Position numbers and translations under genes: made by a program. Below the pieces are notes generated by a model. The model was given only the letters and a program-made list of their open reading frames with translations. It did no database searches and was not told the origin of the DNA. Shown piece by piece: positions 34,891 to 47,385 of a DNA stretch of 64,000 bases (its first letter is position 1; each line of letters starts with the position of its first letter). The stretch is from Effrenium voratum (Eukaryota; Sar; Dinophyceae; Suessiales; Symbiodiniaceae): NCBI GenBank assembly GCA_963377175.1, contig CAUJNA010003739.1, positions 242,677-306,676 of the forward strand, read 5' to 3'.

Positions 34891-35099
34891 AAACAAGGAT
34901 TACACTGCTTCGGGGTGACACTGTTGGCGCTGGGATTCAGTTCATGTTTATTCCAATCATGGATTTAGCCCCCAAATGATCCAAAAGTGTCCAACCCTTC
35001 AGAAAGCTACCAGAGCCGGCGAAGCCGGCGCTGGGCGCAAGTTTCCAAAAATGTAATAGCTGTAGTTCTCTATGTGCTCTTTGTTTTTTTTGTTATCGC

Positions 35100-35543
35100 G
35101 TTTTGCGATTTGTGATCGTGATCTATGCCTTCTTTATTTCTTGTTGTTCTCTTTATCGTGATTATTGTCTTGCGTCCTTCACTTCTTTCATATGCCTGTC
35201 TGTATTTATATTTGTTTATTTTGAATATTATATCACATGTGTACAAGTATGTTTCACTTACATAATAATAATGTATTTTATTGTTTTATTTGTTTATATA
35301 TTTGTTTATGTATTCGTATTCCTTCCTTCCTTCCTTCCTTCCTTCCTTCCTTCCTTCCTTCCTTCCTTCCTTCCTTCCTTCCTTCCTTCCTTTGTTCCTT
35401 CTTTCCTTCTTTCCTTCTTTCCTTCTTTCCTTCTTTCCTTCTTTCCTTCTTTCCTTCTTTCCTTCTTTCCTTCTTTCCTTCTTTCCTTCTTTCCTTCTTT
35501 CCTTCTTTCCTTCTTTCCTTCTTTCTTTCCTTCTTTCTTTCCT

Positions 35544-35590
<47 letters not shown>

Positions 35591-35977
35591 GTTCTTCTGT
35601 TCTTCCTTCCTTCTTCTTACGTTCTTTCTTTTCTTCTTTTTTCTTTATGTATTTCTGTTTTGTGTGTTATTTATTTCTTTCGTTCTTTCTTTCTTTTTTG
35701 CGTGTCTTTTCTTTCTTTCCGCTTTTCGCTCTAGCTCTCTCTCTCTCTCTGTCTCCTTGTTCTGTTCTTGTTGCGCGCAGCTAGTCTTGATTTGTATCTT
35801 GTGCTCTCATGGAATAACTCTTTCTACCTCTCGCTTTCTCCCTCTCTCTCTCTCTCTCCGGGTTTACCTATCTATCTGTCTAGCTATCTATCTATCTACC
35901 TGCCTAACTATCTATCTATCTATCTATCTATTTATCATCCATGTATCTACCTACCTACCTACCTACCTATCTATCTC

Positions 35978-36057
<80 letters not shown>

Positions 36058-36725
36058 ATCGATCCTATCTATCTGATCTAGCTGATCGGTCGTGTCTATC
36101 GTATCTATCTTATCTATCATATCCATCTTATCCGTATCATCTATCCATCTTATCAACCTTATCGATCTTATCGATCTTATATATCGCATCCCTTATCAGT
36201 CTTGCCTGTCGTGTATATATATATATATATATACACATAGCTTATCAATCTTATCGATCTCATCTATCTGATCTATCTTATCTGTCTTGTCTATCTAATC
36301 TATCGTATCTCTCTAATCTATCTTATCTGTCCAAACTGTCCAATCTATCGTATCCATCTTATCTATCTAGTCGATCTAACCGATCCAACCGATCTATCTA
36401 TCTATCTATCCATTTATCTATTGAATGTACCTACCTACCTTCCTATCTATCTATCTATTTACCTATCGATCTATCTATCAATCACCTAATTGGTCTTAGT
36501 TACTTTATTTGTAACCAACTAACTAGCTAACTTTCTTTGTAACTAGCTAACTTGCTTTCTAACTAGCTAACTGTCTTACTAAATAACTACTAACTAACTA
36601 ATGAACGACAACGAACGAACGAGCTAGCTAGCTAACTAACTAACTAACTATCTAACTATCCAACTATCTAACCCACTAACCCACTAACCCACTAAGCCAC
36701 TAACCCACCAACCCACTAACTATGC
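35100..36725 (+). repeat. AT-rich low-complexity block: TTCC, CTTT, TCTA and CTAA arrays
   Basis: In order: AT-rich lead, TTCC array (~35321-35390), TTTCCTTC mixture, TTTC array to ~35590, CT runs, TCTA array (35860-36480, densest 35970-36055), a short TA run near 36218, and CTAA/CCCACTAA blocks (36530-36720). The 475-codon open frame (PSFLPSFLP, SIYLSIYLS) is a repeat artefact. Confidence 0.95.
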
Positions 36726-38154
36726 ATCTGTCAGAGCGTGCTTATTCCTCTCTTGTCTTGTGTCAGAGAGCTAGCTTTCATGGAAGTTTCTTCCAAAGTT
36801 CCTTTGCTTGTAAAGGGCTCCTGCAGGACAGGTCACGGACAATCGCACACAGACAGGGGCCCAACAAGCAATAGACAGAGGCGAGTACAGGCCCAAGCAA
36901 CAGGCGATTCACATCATTGCAGCCGATATGACACACTTAACTCGACACTGCCAGACACTCTTCAAGCATCCAAATAGCTTTCAAGCAGTGGTCCTTTTGT
37001 TGACGCGTTCATCGGACATGATTGATGCGCATGAATGGCGTGGACAGTCACTTGCAGAGTGTCGATCTCACTGTTTTGAGAACTCTGAGCCTTGTAAATC
37101 CTGCAGGAAAAATCCTTCGGCGATTTTCCTCAGCAGTTTTCAAGAGCACGTGCAGAGTGGCAACTCTGCAGCCTGTTTGCACCCAATTCGCTTGTCGGGA
37201 GATCCAGGCTTGGGAGCTTCCGTTCAAGCAGCGACACGAGCGAGCTCCGAAGGCGCTTGTTTGAAGCAATGGACAGAACGAGGGTGGGATCAGATGGCCA
37301 AAGCAGCTGCGGGGCCAGAAACAACAAATTGCTTTTGAGATCTTTGATAGCGTCCACCTGGGGGGTTGTCAAACTTCAGGCGCCTTTTTGTCATCACCTT
37401 CAAAAGGCGGCGCAAGGGCGCCAGGCGGCACCAGGGTCCAAAACGGGGCACAGTATGGTTCGCACGATGTTGCCAGGTGCCCAAAGCAACGAGATGCCAA
37501 CGCCAACCTGAAGTCTCTTCGCCTGGGCGCTTGGGCTTCGAACTCTGGAGCTGCAGGGCCATGAAGCAAAATGATGGCTAGGACCTCTACCGGTTGTTCA
37601 CACAAAGCATCCTTGGAACAACAACAGAGTGTGTGTGTGTGTGTACATACACATGCATATGTATAGGTATACGTATATCACATGTGCATATGTGCGTATA
37701 TGTATACAGGTACTGCGCCTGGAAGTGCTTTAGGCTTTCACGCCACTCCCGTGCCAATACTCGGCCATTCACTCCAGCTAAGCAAGCCGCCTTTTTGCAT
37801 GTGAGGTGTCTCAATGCTGACAAATCTGTCAGCGCTGAATCCAACCACCTGGTCCAGCCGGAGAGATAGGTTGACGCACGAGCAGCAAACAACAAAACTC
37901 GAATGGAATTCAGCAGGGGGACTTATTTCCCTGTTTGATGGGTCTTTCCCCTTTTTGTTTGGCCCACTCAAGGTGAGTTGTGATGCTTTTTTCAGGAAAA
38001 TATAGGAAAGTCTGTTCAAGTTTTGGCTGTTCAGTGCCCCGAAGTGTTCGCAGATCAGAGAAAACGAAAACACGTGCAGTGTTCTCAGCTGTCCCAGGCA
38101 GCGAGCGGTGCATTGGGGATGGCAGGCAAGAGATGCACACATACGGGTGGTTCT

Positions 38155-38235
38155 CAAAATAGGGGGTTCCCTTGTGGGGATCGTTTTAAGAGGAAAGCAG
38201 AAGGAAACCAACCAGTTTTGGGGGTTCCCCATTTG
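38155..38235 (+). mobile_element. Family E element
   Basis: TAGGGGGTTCCCTTGTGGG, GTTTTAAGAGGAAAGCAGAA, GGAAACCAACCAGTTTTGGG and GGTTCCCC in the family E order. Confidence 0.55.
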
Positions 38236-38319
38236 GAGACACGCACATGTCTACAGTACAAATCCTTGTACCATACAACATGGCAGAGCCTGGACTCGCG
38301 ATGGCCGGCAGCGGCACAG

Positions 38320-38611
38320 GCAGTTCGAGAAATGCGTGATGCAGCCGTGGACGTTTTGTCGAGGACCCAGCGTGGTTTTGCCTGGTGCTTGTCCTGTGTC
38401 CCACCCTAGACCGGCCTCCAACAGACCCTAAGCCAGCTCACTCAACAATAAACCCACCTCCACCTCATGTGAGTCTTTCCGTACTAGTCTCAGCCTGTTT
38501 AGGCCAGTCATCCAGGGCGACGTGGATGAGCTGTGGCCGCTCATGTGGCTGGTACGCCCCCCCACGCAGCTGCTTGTGGCCTTGGTCGTGATAGCGAGTT
38601 TCTCCCCGTAA
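38320..38611 (+). CDS. Candidate two-exon 3' end with a membrane segment, unidentified
   Basis: Exon 38320-38363 (AVREMRDAAVDVLS) after CACAG|GCA can be joined in phase, through a GA donor, to 38494-38611, which encodes LFRPVIQGDVDELWPLMWLV and then a hydrophobic run TQLLVALVVIASFSP before a stop. The last 25 residues could form one transmembrane helix. No family was recognised. Other frames here give Cys/Arg-rich, less protein-like translations. Confidence 0.35.
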
Positions 38612-39163
38612 CACATCGAACCATCGATGCAAAGGGCAGGAAACATGCTTGCCACCGGGTCAAAACCGGCAGGGCAGATGGATGGCAATTGAGCCTCCGC
38701 ACAACCCAATGCTCTAATCAAACCCTTTGGGATAATGTCCAGCGTGTAAGCTGTCTTCAGGTGCCCAGCCTGCATCGTGCCTTGCAACTGCTGGGAGCTT
38801 TGCACCTCTCTTGGATGCAGAAGGCGGGGTTCAGCGTGAAAAGCTTGGTAGTGGATTCCAAAAGCGCTTGAACATTGAAGGTTGCAAGTTGCAATTTCCG
38901 TTTTAAGGCGAGCTGCAACAAAGGCCGTCGTGTTGCAGGGCAGACAGGCAACCCACAATGACGTTCCAGACAAGCTACTATGTGCGCCCACACACATATA
39001 GATATTTGATTCGCCAGAAACCTGGGTGAGTCCAAATGTCAATACAATGATTGCACCATCCTAGACACAAAGCTAAGATCGTCGATGGCAGGCGCCCGGG
39101 GAGAAAACATAAACATGGGCGGCAAGCGTTGCATGCGCCAATGGGCACAAGAGATCAAGTGTT

Positions 39164-39250
39164 TGTTTGTCTGTGTTTGTCTGTGTTTGTCTGTGTTTGT
39201 GTTTGTCTGTGTTTGTCTGTGTTTGTCTGTGTTTGTCTGTGTTTGTTTGC
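39164..39250 (+). repeat. TGTTTGTCTG-type array
   Basis: Units of TGTGTTTGTC repeated about eight times, followed by a short GT run at 39280-39298. Confidence 0.9.
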
Positions 39251-39616
39251 GTGCTGGCTTGCTTGCTTTTTTGCTTATGCTTGTGTGTGTGTGTGTGTCT
39301 CAAGGAGGTTTGGTTGACAGTTCTCTTGTTGAGAGTCACAGGTGTGGCTCTTGCAGCACATCCGTCTCCTGTCCGATCGCCTGCCGGGTGCCCAGTGGCG
39401 TGGTCCTGGGCTCGTTGTCTTAAGCCCAGGGAAGCCCAAGAAACAATCCAGTGAAAACAGGCTTGCCACTCAGTCAATGGGTATTTTGGATTAGTCAAAG
39501 AGACACTTGCAGTGGAAGGACCAGTCACTGTGCAACTGTTGCAAACAAGGGAAGCCCGACAAACAATCAAAGTGGCAGTTTCAGTGGACGCCGCCTTTGT
39601 AACTTTTCTGACACAA

Positions 39617-39714
39617 GCCAAGGACAAGCCAACAACCCACAATCCGCCTCACTGGCTGCCCCCCGCCCAAAGAAAAAGAGGAAAGCGGACGTTAAAGCAC
39701 AGCAGGTTCGGAGA
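39617..39714 (+). CDS. Candidate exon with a basic nuclear-localisation-like motif
   Basis: The frame reading SLAAPRPKKKRKADVKAQQ ends at CAGCAG|GTTCGG, a good donor. PKKKRK is identical to the classical monopartite nuclear-localisation pattern, though lysine runs also occur by chance. The region is open in two + frames for more than 700 bp (39451-40269), so frame choice is uncertain and the 5' boundary is unknown. Confidence 0.25.
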
Positions 39715-42700
39715 ATGCATGGCTTCCCCTGGCCATGGAAGGCCAAGACAGGTTTCCCTCGGCTTATTCATCAGCGGAGGCTTGCCCGTTTTTTGTTCGC
39801 CGCAAACCATGGTGACACCCCAGCCAATGTCAGCTTTCCACTCATGGGCGGTTTGGATATGGATTTGGACCCCTGGTTCTTGCAGAGGGTTTTTATTGAA
39901 ACCCCTCCTTCACCACCAAACCACCGGGCAGTCCAAAGCAGTCCAAAGCAATCCAAAGCACCAAACGGGGGAAGCCCCGAACGTCAGCTGGAGAAACCCC
40001 AAAGCTTCTCCCAGGTGCGGCTGGCTGGACAGCCCCACAGCAGCTCCCGGCGCCCGAGCTTTGCAGGCGAAGGTTTCCTTTCACCCCAATGGTCCTTTGC
40101 TTGGGCTTCCAATCAAAGCCCCACCCCAAAAAGGGTACCCACAAACAAGGAGACGCCCATGTCAGGTTTTGGACTTGAGACTGATTTTCAAGCACTACAC
40201 GCTTCTACTGACGTGCTTGCGGATTCACATATTGTCTCCTCCGTTCGCCGTGGGATGCCGGTAGTTTGATTGAACATATACTGGTCTTGGGCACATCCAA
40301 TCCATTGCCCACCACCTGGGTGCTGACAAATGCCGCAGGTCCAGGTTGTCCATCCGCGTCGGTGATCTCGCAGAACTCGCTTCAGTGCAGCACCACCGCT
40401 TTGGACGGTTTTTATGGAGTGATTTTGATTTGGTTGCCAGTTGCAGAGCCGCACAGTCGAGAAAGAGAGGAAGAATGAACAAAAAAACAACGCACCGCCC
40501 AAGTTTAGTGCTTGATTCCTGAAAAGATAAACGTGGCTCGAAAAGCCTTGGGTCCCTGTGCTGCTAAAACGGCAGTACTTGCGGCGTGAAGAACGTGCCG
40601 ACAAACATCCGAGAGCGAGTGCTCAGGGCAGGCGCTTGCATTTCCATGTGGGGTTTGTTGACGGTACCCTTTGTGGGGTTGTTTTACTACGCACAAAGCT
40701 GAACGGTTTTCGTTTTCAGTGGTCCCCCCATTTTGACTTCTTGCAGATGGATCCGGGACACTTCCGGCCAGCCGATGGCTCGAGAGAATCGCTTGAGAGA
40801 TGTAAGTGAGAACATGGCTCTGTCTGTGCCAAGGAGACTCACTGTTTTGTTGCCTCTCTACACCGTCTCACTGAGTCAATGGTTGATTCACAGCTTTCAT
40901 TTCAGCTCTAATGCCATGGCGGTTCGGGCTTGGCGCCCGATGCCACCCCCGCAGCCGCAGCTGGCTGTGCTGGATGTGAGGACCAACGAGTTCCGATGTT
41001 CGCCTTGACACATGGAGACTTCAGCTGTTTTTGGGCCAGAATCGCTTCCACCGGCAGGGATCTTCTAGCCTAGGTCAGATCCACTGTCTTGAAGTAGGGT
41101 TTGGAGGCGATGTCTTGGGATTTTGGGCTACGTTGCAGTCCTTTCCCAAACATACCATGCTGCCCTCTGAAAAGCCGCACCGCTAGTTCAATTTGGTGAT
41201 GGCCAGCTCGCAGGTTTTGTGAAGGCCCTCATTGAATTTGAAAGGCCCGGCAGCATTTTGCCCCACTCTGCCGCCCTTCAACCGTTGATTGAATCCCTCA
41301 GCCCTGGCTTCTCGGATACCCAGTTTTGGCCCCAGCCTCGCAGGCGCCATGGCGCAGGCGGGGCAAAGCCGACTTGGGCTCGGCTTTGGCCGGGAGCCTC
41401 CGCGAGCCCCCCCCAGACTCCCAAGGCAAGAGCCAACTCCTATGGGTGCGGCTTTCTGGGTGGACTTTGCAGTGAGATGTTTTACTTGCCAGCCATTTAA
41501 TTACATGGACCTATGAACGTCTTGGTTTTTGTGTCGGCGGCGTTCTTTAACCTTTGGAAGACTTGCGACATTTTGGCAGGCCTGCGAGAGAGACCATACT
41601 TCCTGAACCACCAGGCTGGTCGGTCTGTACACGCCTTCTGGCAGCTGAAGTCATATCGCTGATAGTGGTACGGTGTCCCTGTAAGCTGGGCCACTTGAAT
41701 TTTCAATAGATCGCTTTTACCAGCTGATGTTCGAACTTCGGGTTAAAAGATCGCCTTTACCATCTGATGTGGGAACGGACCCCCTTGTCAAACATTTGGA
41801 TGTAGGCTTCTACCGGAACCCAGTTTTTCCTCTTGTTTGATCCAACCCCCCACAGCCCGGCCCGCCTTTTTGCCCGCAGTCCAACCGCTCGAATCGCGCG
41901 CAGGGCCTGGCGCCGCGCGCCGGCCGCGGCCTCGCCGTCTTCGCGGTGCGCCGAGCGCAGGCCCTGGCGCGCGGGAGCCCAGCGAGGGGTGTGGAGGGCG
42001 CTGAAAGTAGCAGGGCTCCAAGATCGATACATCTTGCCATTTGAAGCATGTGGCTTTCTCAACAAAATAAAGTTGGAAGCCGGCATTTTCGAGTTGTAAT
42101 GTTCAGGTGTATGGTGTAAGGATCCCTGTTAAAGGGGGCTGAAAGGGGCCAGGTACCTCAGGTACCGTGGTTAGATTGTGGTGTGGCGCCTGCTAAGATC
42201 ACCAAAAGCCATGGATAGAAGTCCAAGTGGGTTATAACCGGGCTTAGGGACTACTTTTTAAGTATCCGGCCCTTTTACGTGCCCTCTTTGTTGGGTTGGG
42301 TTAGAGGGAAACCAAAAGGAAATCATCAAAAGACACACTCACCCAATTCTGCTATTAGGCTATGTGGCAAAATCAGGGACCCCCAAAGATTTTCTATTGG
42401 GCATTTTTTCTCTTTCATTTCCAGACTTGAAAAAGATTCCAGGATGCCCCAAAAAGCACACCCAGTTCGGGAACGTTGGATGGGGTGCATTTGGATGATA
42501 TCTTTAAGAACATGGTAACTGGCGCAGGTCATTGGGAAGTCTCTGCTAATTTGGGATAGGAGAAGCCCACAAGGTAAATAATTGCCACAATTTGGAGGAA
42601 TACGCTTGGCGGTATGCCAGTGAGCCTTTGCGGTTGCATGTTGAGACCACTGCACGACTGTGACCACTCAGATTTGTCGAGGCAGAGGCCAGGGAGCCAA

Positions 42701-42983
42701 ATGGGTATGGGTCAAAATCAATCCCAGGGTTCCAGTTTGGGTACACTTTTTTGACCCGGAGCCAAATAGAGGTCCAGTTGGACAGACGTTTGGCTGACCC
42801 CTTTAAGCTGTCAGATCCGAATGCCAGCGGAGTGTCCTCGTTCAATTTGTGTTGTGGTTGGTCGTTTTGCTCCTTCTATCTTGCAAGTCGTTGCGAGGAC
42901 GTCAATTTAAGCCTTTTTGGCACTCCTCCTCGCAGGATTGGGATTTGTAAGCCGCAATGTTGGAAGATGCACAGAGGCCAGAG

Positions 42984-43055
42984 GATGAGTTCGATGATGA
43001 AGTCTTCGAGGAAGAGGACGAAGAGGATGATGAGGAGGAGGTGTCTTGGGCATAA
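42984..43055 (+). CDS. Candidate terminal exon encoding an acidic tail
   Basis: After CCAGAG| the frame reads DEFDDEVFEEEDEEDDEEEV then SWA and a stop, a Glu/Asp-rich C-terminus of a kind common in nucleolar, chromatin and chaperone proteins. The frame is distinct from any tandem repeat, and a Ser-rich reading on the other strand is less likely. The parent gene is not identified; VQLDRRLADPFKLSDPNASG at about 42.77-42.84 kb could be an upstream exon. Confidence 0.35.
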   Translation, partial: DEFDDEVFEEEDEEDDEEEVSWA

Positions 43056-43255
43056 TCAAGATCATCCTGCATCCTGAGTGATCCGCAAAAAGTGGAGTCG
43101 TACTGTGGATGGACAAAATTATGCACCACTTTGAAACCATGGGCAACCATAATTTGTTGGTATTTACAGGAGAATCATCATTTCAAAGTTTCTTAGGTGG
43201 TGCAGGATTTCGTCCATCCACAGTAGTGACACGGTGTTCTATTGCAGCATGCCAG

Positions 43256-43312
43256 GACGATGAGAACTACGAAGGGCCGTGGCAGCTCATGCCCCAGCTC
43301 GTTAGTCTATGA
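43256..43312 (+). CDS. Candidate terminal exon, unidentified
   Basis: GCCAG|GACGATGAG opens a short frame, DDENYEGPWQLMPQLVSL, ending at a stop. The acceptor matches those of the identified genes and the peptide has a normal composition. It lies 200 bp after the acidic-tail candidate, so at most one of the two can be the end of a given transcript, unless they are alternative ends. Confidence 0.3.
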   Translation, partial: DDENYEGPWQLMPQLVSL

Positions 43313-44288
43313 AGAGAAGGTCTTTGACACGCATGATCAATGTCCCTCTGCGGCGCATGAGTTGTTGTATGTTGCAATCCCCACCCCCTTAAATACGGAA
43401 TTGGGGGAGGGGGGTGACTCCTGGAATTCCATTTATGGTTCCATTTCCTTAGTAGGGGGGCTATGTTGCAGAAGTTGTTATTGTGTCCTTCCGTTTCTGC
43501 CGCAAGCAAACCTCAAGTCAGACAATTGGGATGCCATCTCTACCTGAGGCATGCCCTCTCACTGTTGCAAGCGATGCGACGGCCTCAAGGAGGGGGTGTT
43601 TCAAACTTCCCATGCCGAGGCTCTTCTAGAGGTGTCAATGTGTGTTTAGAGGGCAGCATCATTGAATTTCTCCGAGGCAAACGAGGAGGCTGGAACTGAA
43701 GCCTCAGGGTGCCTTGCAGGTTGCATGCCTGGTGCTATGTCCACACCACTGAAGCACTTCGCATATGGCCACATGCGTCCAGATTGCAGCTGGGCGAGAT
43801 CAACGTGGGCTCCGCTGTGCAAGCATGTTTGGCGGTGAGGCAGGGCCTCGCGCACACTCATCATGCATTTAAAGTGCTGCCAAACAGATGGCCGGTTCCT
43901 TCTTTAACCCGCCTCAATGACCAAAAAAGGACCTCTAGTTATCGCAACTCCTCGATTTGAAAAACATGACACTGCTTTGACCGTCGGCCACTTCAACCAA
44001 AGCACGATGTCTGTCTATGTGGGTGCGTCTTTTTTTGAGGGAAATTACCCTTTCCAGCCACAAGGAAAACCAATATCTATTTTGGGCGGTCCAACCTGAA
44101 CAAAGACGAGGCACCCATGTTTCTTGCCTGGTCCGAGGACCACCAAGTCTCCCATGTCCAGCCGATGGCAGCAAGCCTTGATGCTCTTCAGGCGTGTGCC
44201 TTGGCCACTCAGAGCTTCGGGTCAGATCCTGTCGCACCAAATCGATTGAATTCAGCTCATTGTACTTTGGGAGCGATCGGCGCCAATT

Positions 44289-44395
44289 GGGTGTGGGTCA
44301 AAATTCTAGCACTACGATATGGACCGCAGGTTTTAGTCCATGTTCCCATCTACCAGGGCAAGCCATTTTGGGTACCTATTTTTGAGCCACAGGCC
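44289..44395 (+). mobile_element. Family B element
   Basis: Starts GTGTGGGTCAAAATT and ends ATTTTTGAGCCACAGGCC; the internal CCATCTACCAGGGCAAGCC is shared with the copies at 49.32 and 50.23 kb. Confidence 0.7.
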
Positions 44396-44934
44396 ATTCG
44401 AGTCTTCAGCCCGAGTTGGGGTATCGCCAGGACAGCCTCGACCAAGAGGGTGTTGCCCAAACCTCAGGCGCTGCAGGCTGTCACGTGCATCCGTGAGTGC
44501 CTTAGGCCTGACCCAGCATGCTGCGGCTTGCTCATTGCAGAGTGCGAGCCGAGCGCTTGGTGTTATTTGCTTTGCCACGGGAGCAGATGGAACGGAAGGG
44601 GAGCCAAGAAACAGCAAGCTGCCCATGACAAGCTGAATGTGGCGCTTGTAATTTCTGAAAACGCGCGCAGAGAGACGGTCTAGAATTCGCCGTGTCCCGC
44701 TTTACTCGTAACACATGACGGCATTTCAATGCAAGCATTTGTTCCACGTGCAACAGACCATGCTGGATGCGTGAGTGTTTCTTCAGGGTACCCTTTTGTA
44801 CTGGGTTGTAAGGAAACCCAAAGGAAAACCACCATGCTGAGAAGATACCCCCTATATTGACACATACCCGAATGGCATTAGGCTTTGTTTCCGAATCTGG
44901 ATCTGTTGAATTGGCTGCGTTGTTTGTTTGGGGA

Positions 44935-45215
44935 GTGGAGTGGGGGGGTGGGGTGGTGGGTGTGTGGGGTGCTGGGGTGGGGGTGTGGGGGGGTGGTGGG
45001 GGTGGTGGGGGTGGTGGGGGTGGTGGGGGTGGTGGGGGTGGTGGGGGTGGTGGGGGTGGTGGGGGTGGTGGGGGTGGTGGGGGTGGTGGGGGTGGTGGGG
45101 GTGGTGGGGGTGGTGGGGGTGGTGGGGTTTGGGGGGGGTGGGGTTTGGGGGGGGTGGGGTTTGGGGGGGGTGGGGGGGGGGTTGGGGGGGTGGGGTGGTG
45201 GGGTGGTGGGGCTTC
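44935..45215 (+). repeat. GGTGGGGGT 9-bp G-rich array (second block at 45490-45570)
   Basis: About 15 exact 9-bp units plus flanking GGGGGGTGGGGTTT variants. All G-runs are on the + strand, so G-quadruplex formation is plausible. Poly-Gly and poly-Pro open frames are artefacts. Confidence 0.95.
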
Positions 45216-45945
45216 ATTCCTGAGAGCTATCAAGCGGGGAGACCTTCTCTTATCCGTGCAAGTGCTTTCGGGCTGTTCGTGAGCCCAGGCCTGTTGCATT
45301 GAGCATTTGCGCGCTGACAGGTCCAGTGACTTCATCCAACATGTGTTGCGGGAGGTGTCCTGAACCTTCGACATGCGGACGCAGAATAGCCCTTCATGAA
45401 TGCGTGTGTTCATTTCGCCGTTGGGCAGCAGTTTATAAATGTTTTTTATGTTTGTTTTGAACTTCCATGCTACGTCACGGCAAATTCGCCAGCTTTGGGT
45501 GGGGTGGTGGGGTGGGGCTGGGGGGGGTGGTGGGGGGGTGGTGGGGGGGTGGTGGGGGGGTGGTGGGGTGTAGAAAAGGGTCTAAACGCAAATATTGGTT
45601 TCCTCATGAGACGGACCCGATCGAGTTGACCCCCGAAGATGGATCGTGCGCAGGCAGCGCGGACTGCAAACAGTGGAGCAGGACATCATTTCCAGGCACA
45701 GCTCTCCGAGTGACGGGATGTGCACCAGAACGATGGATTTAAGGAGTTGTTTTTTGTTTTTTTCTCGAAAGGAACACCGAAGCATGTATCGACAACCCAT
45801 GAGGTCGAGGTTTTGCGGCTTAGGGCACGAGTTGCGGCTCAGGCTGAGAGACCCATCTGCAGTGAAAGATGATATCTTGGCCCCGGCCTCGGCCCAGGGA
45901 GCGTCTGCTAGGGCTCAGTCAGAGCCTCGGAGAAGCCGAAGCGAG

Positions 45946-46029
45946 GTGACTGCCACGGCCGTGGCCAACGACATCGCCGCCCGCGCGCGGAAGGCTGCGA
46001 CGCCTGGAAGGCCGAAGCCGGGCTCGTGA
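45946..46029 (+). CDS. Candidate terminal exon, Ala/Arg-rich, unidentified
   Basis: GCGAG|GTGACT begins an in-phase frame VTATAVANDIAARARKAATP ending in GRPKPGS and a stop. High GC at third positions contrasts with flanking repeats and resembles the codon use of the NDH2 and sirtuin exons. The frame is open further upstream to about 45.63 kb. No domain is recognised. Confidence 0.38.
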   Translation: MTATAVANDIAARARKAATPGRPKPGS

Positions 46030-46159
46030 TGATGGCCCCCTTGGGTTCCCCAAAAATTTGGGGGACCTCTAGGTGGTGGGTTTCTCCTTTTGGTTCTTCT
46101 GAGTTGATTTTCCAGTTTTTCACCATGATGTTGAGAGACCCATTTGGAGGTGTCTTGCT

Positions 46160-46252
46160 TGTTGGCACCTTTTTTGGGGCTGGTTGAAAGGGAAACCAAA
46201 CAGACACCATGATATCTGTTATTTTCGAGGGGGACGGGGACCCCAAAGTTGG
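46160..46252 (+). mobile_element. Family E element
   Basis: GGCACCTTTTTTGGGGCTGG, TTGAAAGGGAAACCAAACAG and GGGGGACGGGGACCCC follow the family order; a second, partial copy starts near 46275. Confidence 0.5.
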
Positions 46253-46603
46253 TGGTGTTCGTTTGGTTTGCCTCTAAACTAGCCCAAAAAGGGTGCGCTT
46301 CAAAAACGTATCGCCAGACGTTTTTTTTTGGGGGGGTAACCATTCTGGGTTGTTGTTTTCAAGGAAGACTCAAGCAATACCAACCATTTTGCAGGTTCCC
46401 TGGTTTGAGACATACCCAGTTAGAGGGGTTCCAAGAGTTATTTGTTGGGTCCCGGTGGGAAAACCCCTTCAAGCCACCAGGAACGAGGGTCATTTTGAGG
46501 ATGTCACTTGGACCCAGCATGGCTTTGTGTGAACTGTGCCTGCTGGAGCACGGACCTAATGTTCAAAATTCCTGAGCAACACGCACACGCGCACACGCAC
46601 ACA

Positions 46604-46688
46604 GAGAGAAACGCCACCTTTGTCATCACTGGGCTGCGCAACAATTGCTACCAGCTGGCCCCGGCCCTTCGATGGAAACTCAAAGGAG
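46604..46688 (+). CDS. Candidate internal exon, unidentified
   Basis: The frame reads ERNATFVITGLRNNCYQLAP and ALRWKLKG before GGAG|GTTTGC, a plausible GT donor. It starts close to a CACACACG repeat that ends ACAGAGAG. The peptide looks like part of a folded domain but is not assigned. Confidence 0.3.
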
Positions 46689-46770
46689 GTTTGCAGAATC
46701 CTGGGCCGCAAGGGTTGGCCTCAGCGCGTTGATTGTCAGCCAAAAACATGTCTCAGCTCCGTTCCGGCAG

Positions 46771-46880
46771 GCCGCGCTGAAGACGCGTATCTCATTTGAA
46801 AAGAGCGCGCAGAGTTGCGGCATTGAAGCGTTGGACGCCTTGCGATGGATGTCGATGGCTCAATTGGCTCAAGTCACCTT
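46771..46880 (+). CDS. Candidate internal exon, unidentified
   Basis: CGGCAG|GCCGCG opens a frame AALKTRISFEKSAQSCGIEA with LDALRWMSMAQLAQ following. The acceptor fits the local AG|GC pattern. The 3' boundary is not clear. It may belong to the same gene as the exon-like stretch at 46.60 kb, but phases were not resolved. Confidence 0.28.
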
Positions 46881-47095
46881 TGGACATTCACAAGCCTCAG
46901 CCTCCCAACATTTCTTCGAGCTGGAATGCTTTGGAACGACATGACACATTTTCGAGCTGATATTCAGGTCTGTTCAAGCGGTGTGAACTCGTGTGCGAGC
47001 GCCCAAGAAATTATTGTCTTCCCCTGCGGCTTGCCGCCCTTGCGACAAGCAGATTTGGCCATGTTCTGAGCGCGCCGCATGTGGCGTGAACATGG

Positions 47096-47291
47096 ATGAG
47101 GCTGGGCCAGCTCCCCGCAAGGAAGGACGCAAGGATTTTGGCCACAGAGCCGGGGAGGCTTCCGGAAGAGGAGAAAACCCGCTTGACAAAGCGAGCGAAG
47201 CCAAGCTGAGTTGTTTTTTTTGGCCAGGTGGATGCCCTGGCAGCTGACCTGGCAAAGGCGCCTGTCACAGGAATGATGCAGCAGCCATATG
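47096..47291 (+). CDS. Candidate pair of exons interrupted by a short intron, unidentified
   Basis: 47096-47194 reads MRLGQLPARKDARILATEPG then RLPEEEKTRLTKR. A GC donor (CGA|GCGAAG) and the acceptor GGCCAG|GTGGAT join it in phase to 47228-47291, VDALAADLAKAPVTGMMQQP. The second piece stops exactly where a truncated family A element begins. The product is not recognised. Confidence 0.33.
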
Positions 47292-47385
47292 GTTGTCCAA
47301 ACCAATGGGATCCCATTCTGGGGTAGGTGCACCACCCATTTTAGAACCTATTTTAGTGGGGATTGGGATGTTCACTGCGGGCATG
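47291..47385 (+). mobile_element. Family A element (copy 6), 3' terminus lost
   Basis: The 5' end is diverged (GTTGTCCAAACC) and the core is intact, but the sequence departs after GTTCACTG and the terminal TTTTGACCCA is missing. Confidence 0.7.

Larger units (their letters stand above)
32580..38319. other. No gene recognised; mostly simple sequence
   Basis: After the NDH2 stop there is a family D element, the GAGT array and the AT-rich TTCC/TCTA block. The open frames at 33748-34141 (both strands) and 36928-37338 lack motifs. Short protein-like pieces (e.g. REIQAWELPFKQRHERAPKA at 37198-37257) could be exons but were not joined. Confidence 0.45.

Noticed and set aside
35103..36530. 475-codon open frame
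   Set aside because: Composed of TTCC, CTTT and TCTA microsatellites; the peptide is Phe/Ser/Leu/Tyr repeats without a domain.
39451..40269. Overlapping 272- and 250-codon frames as an intronless gene
   Set aside because: Two + frames are open together and cross CCAAAGCAGT repeats and inverted-repeat fragments; only a short piece with PKKKRK is kept as a weak exon candidate.
44532..45413. 293-codon reverse-strand Pro-rich frame
   Set aside because: Its centre is the complement of the GGTGGGGGT array; flanks have no motif.
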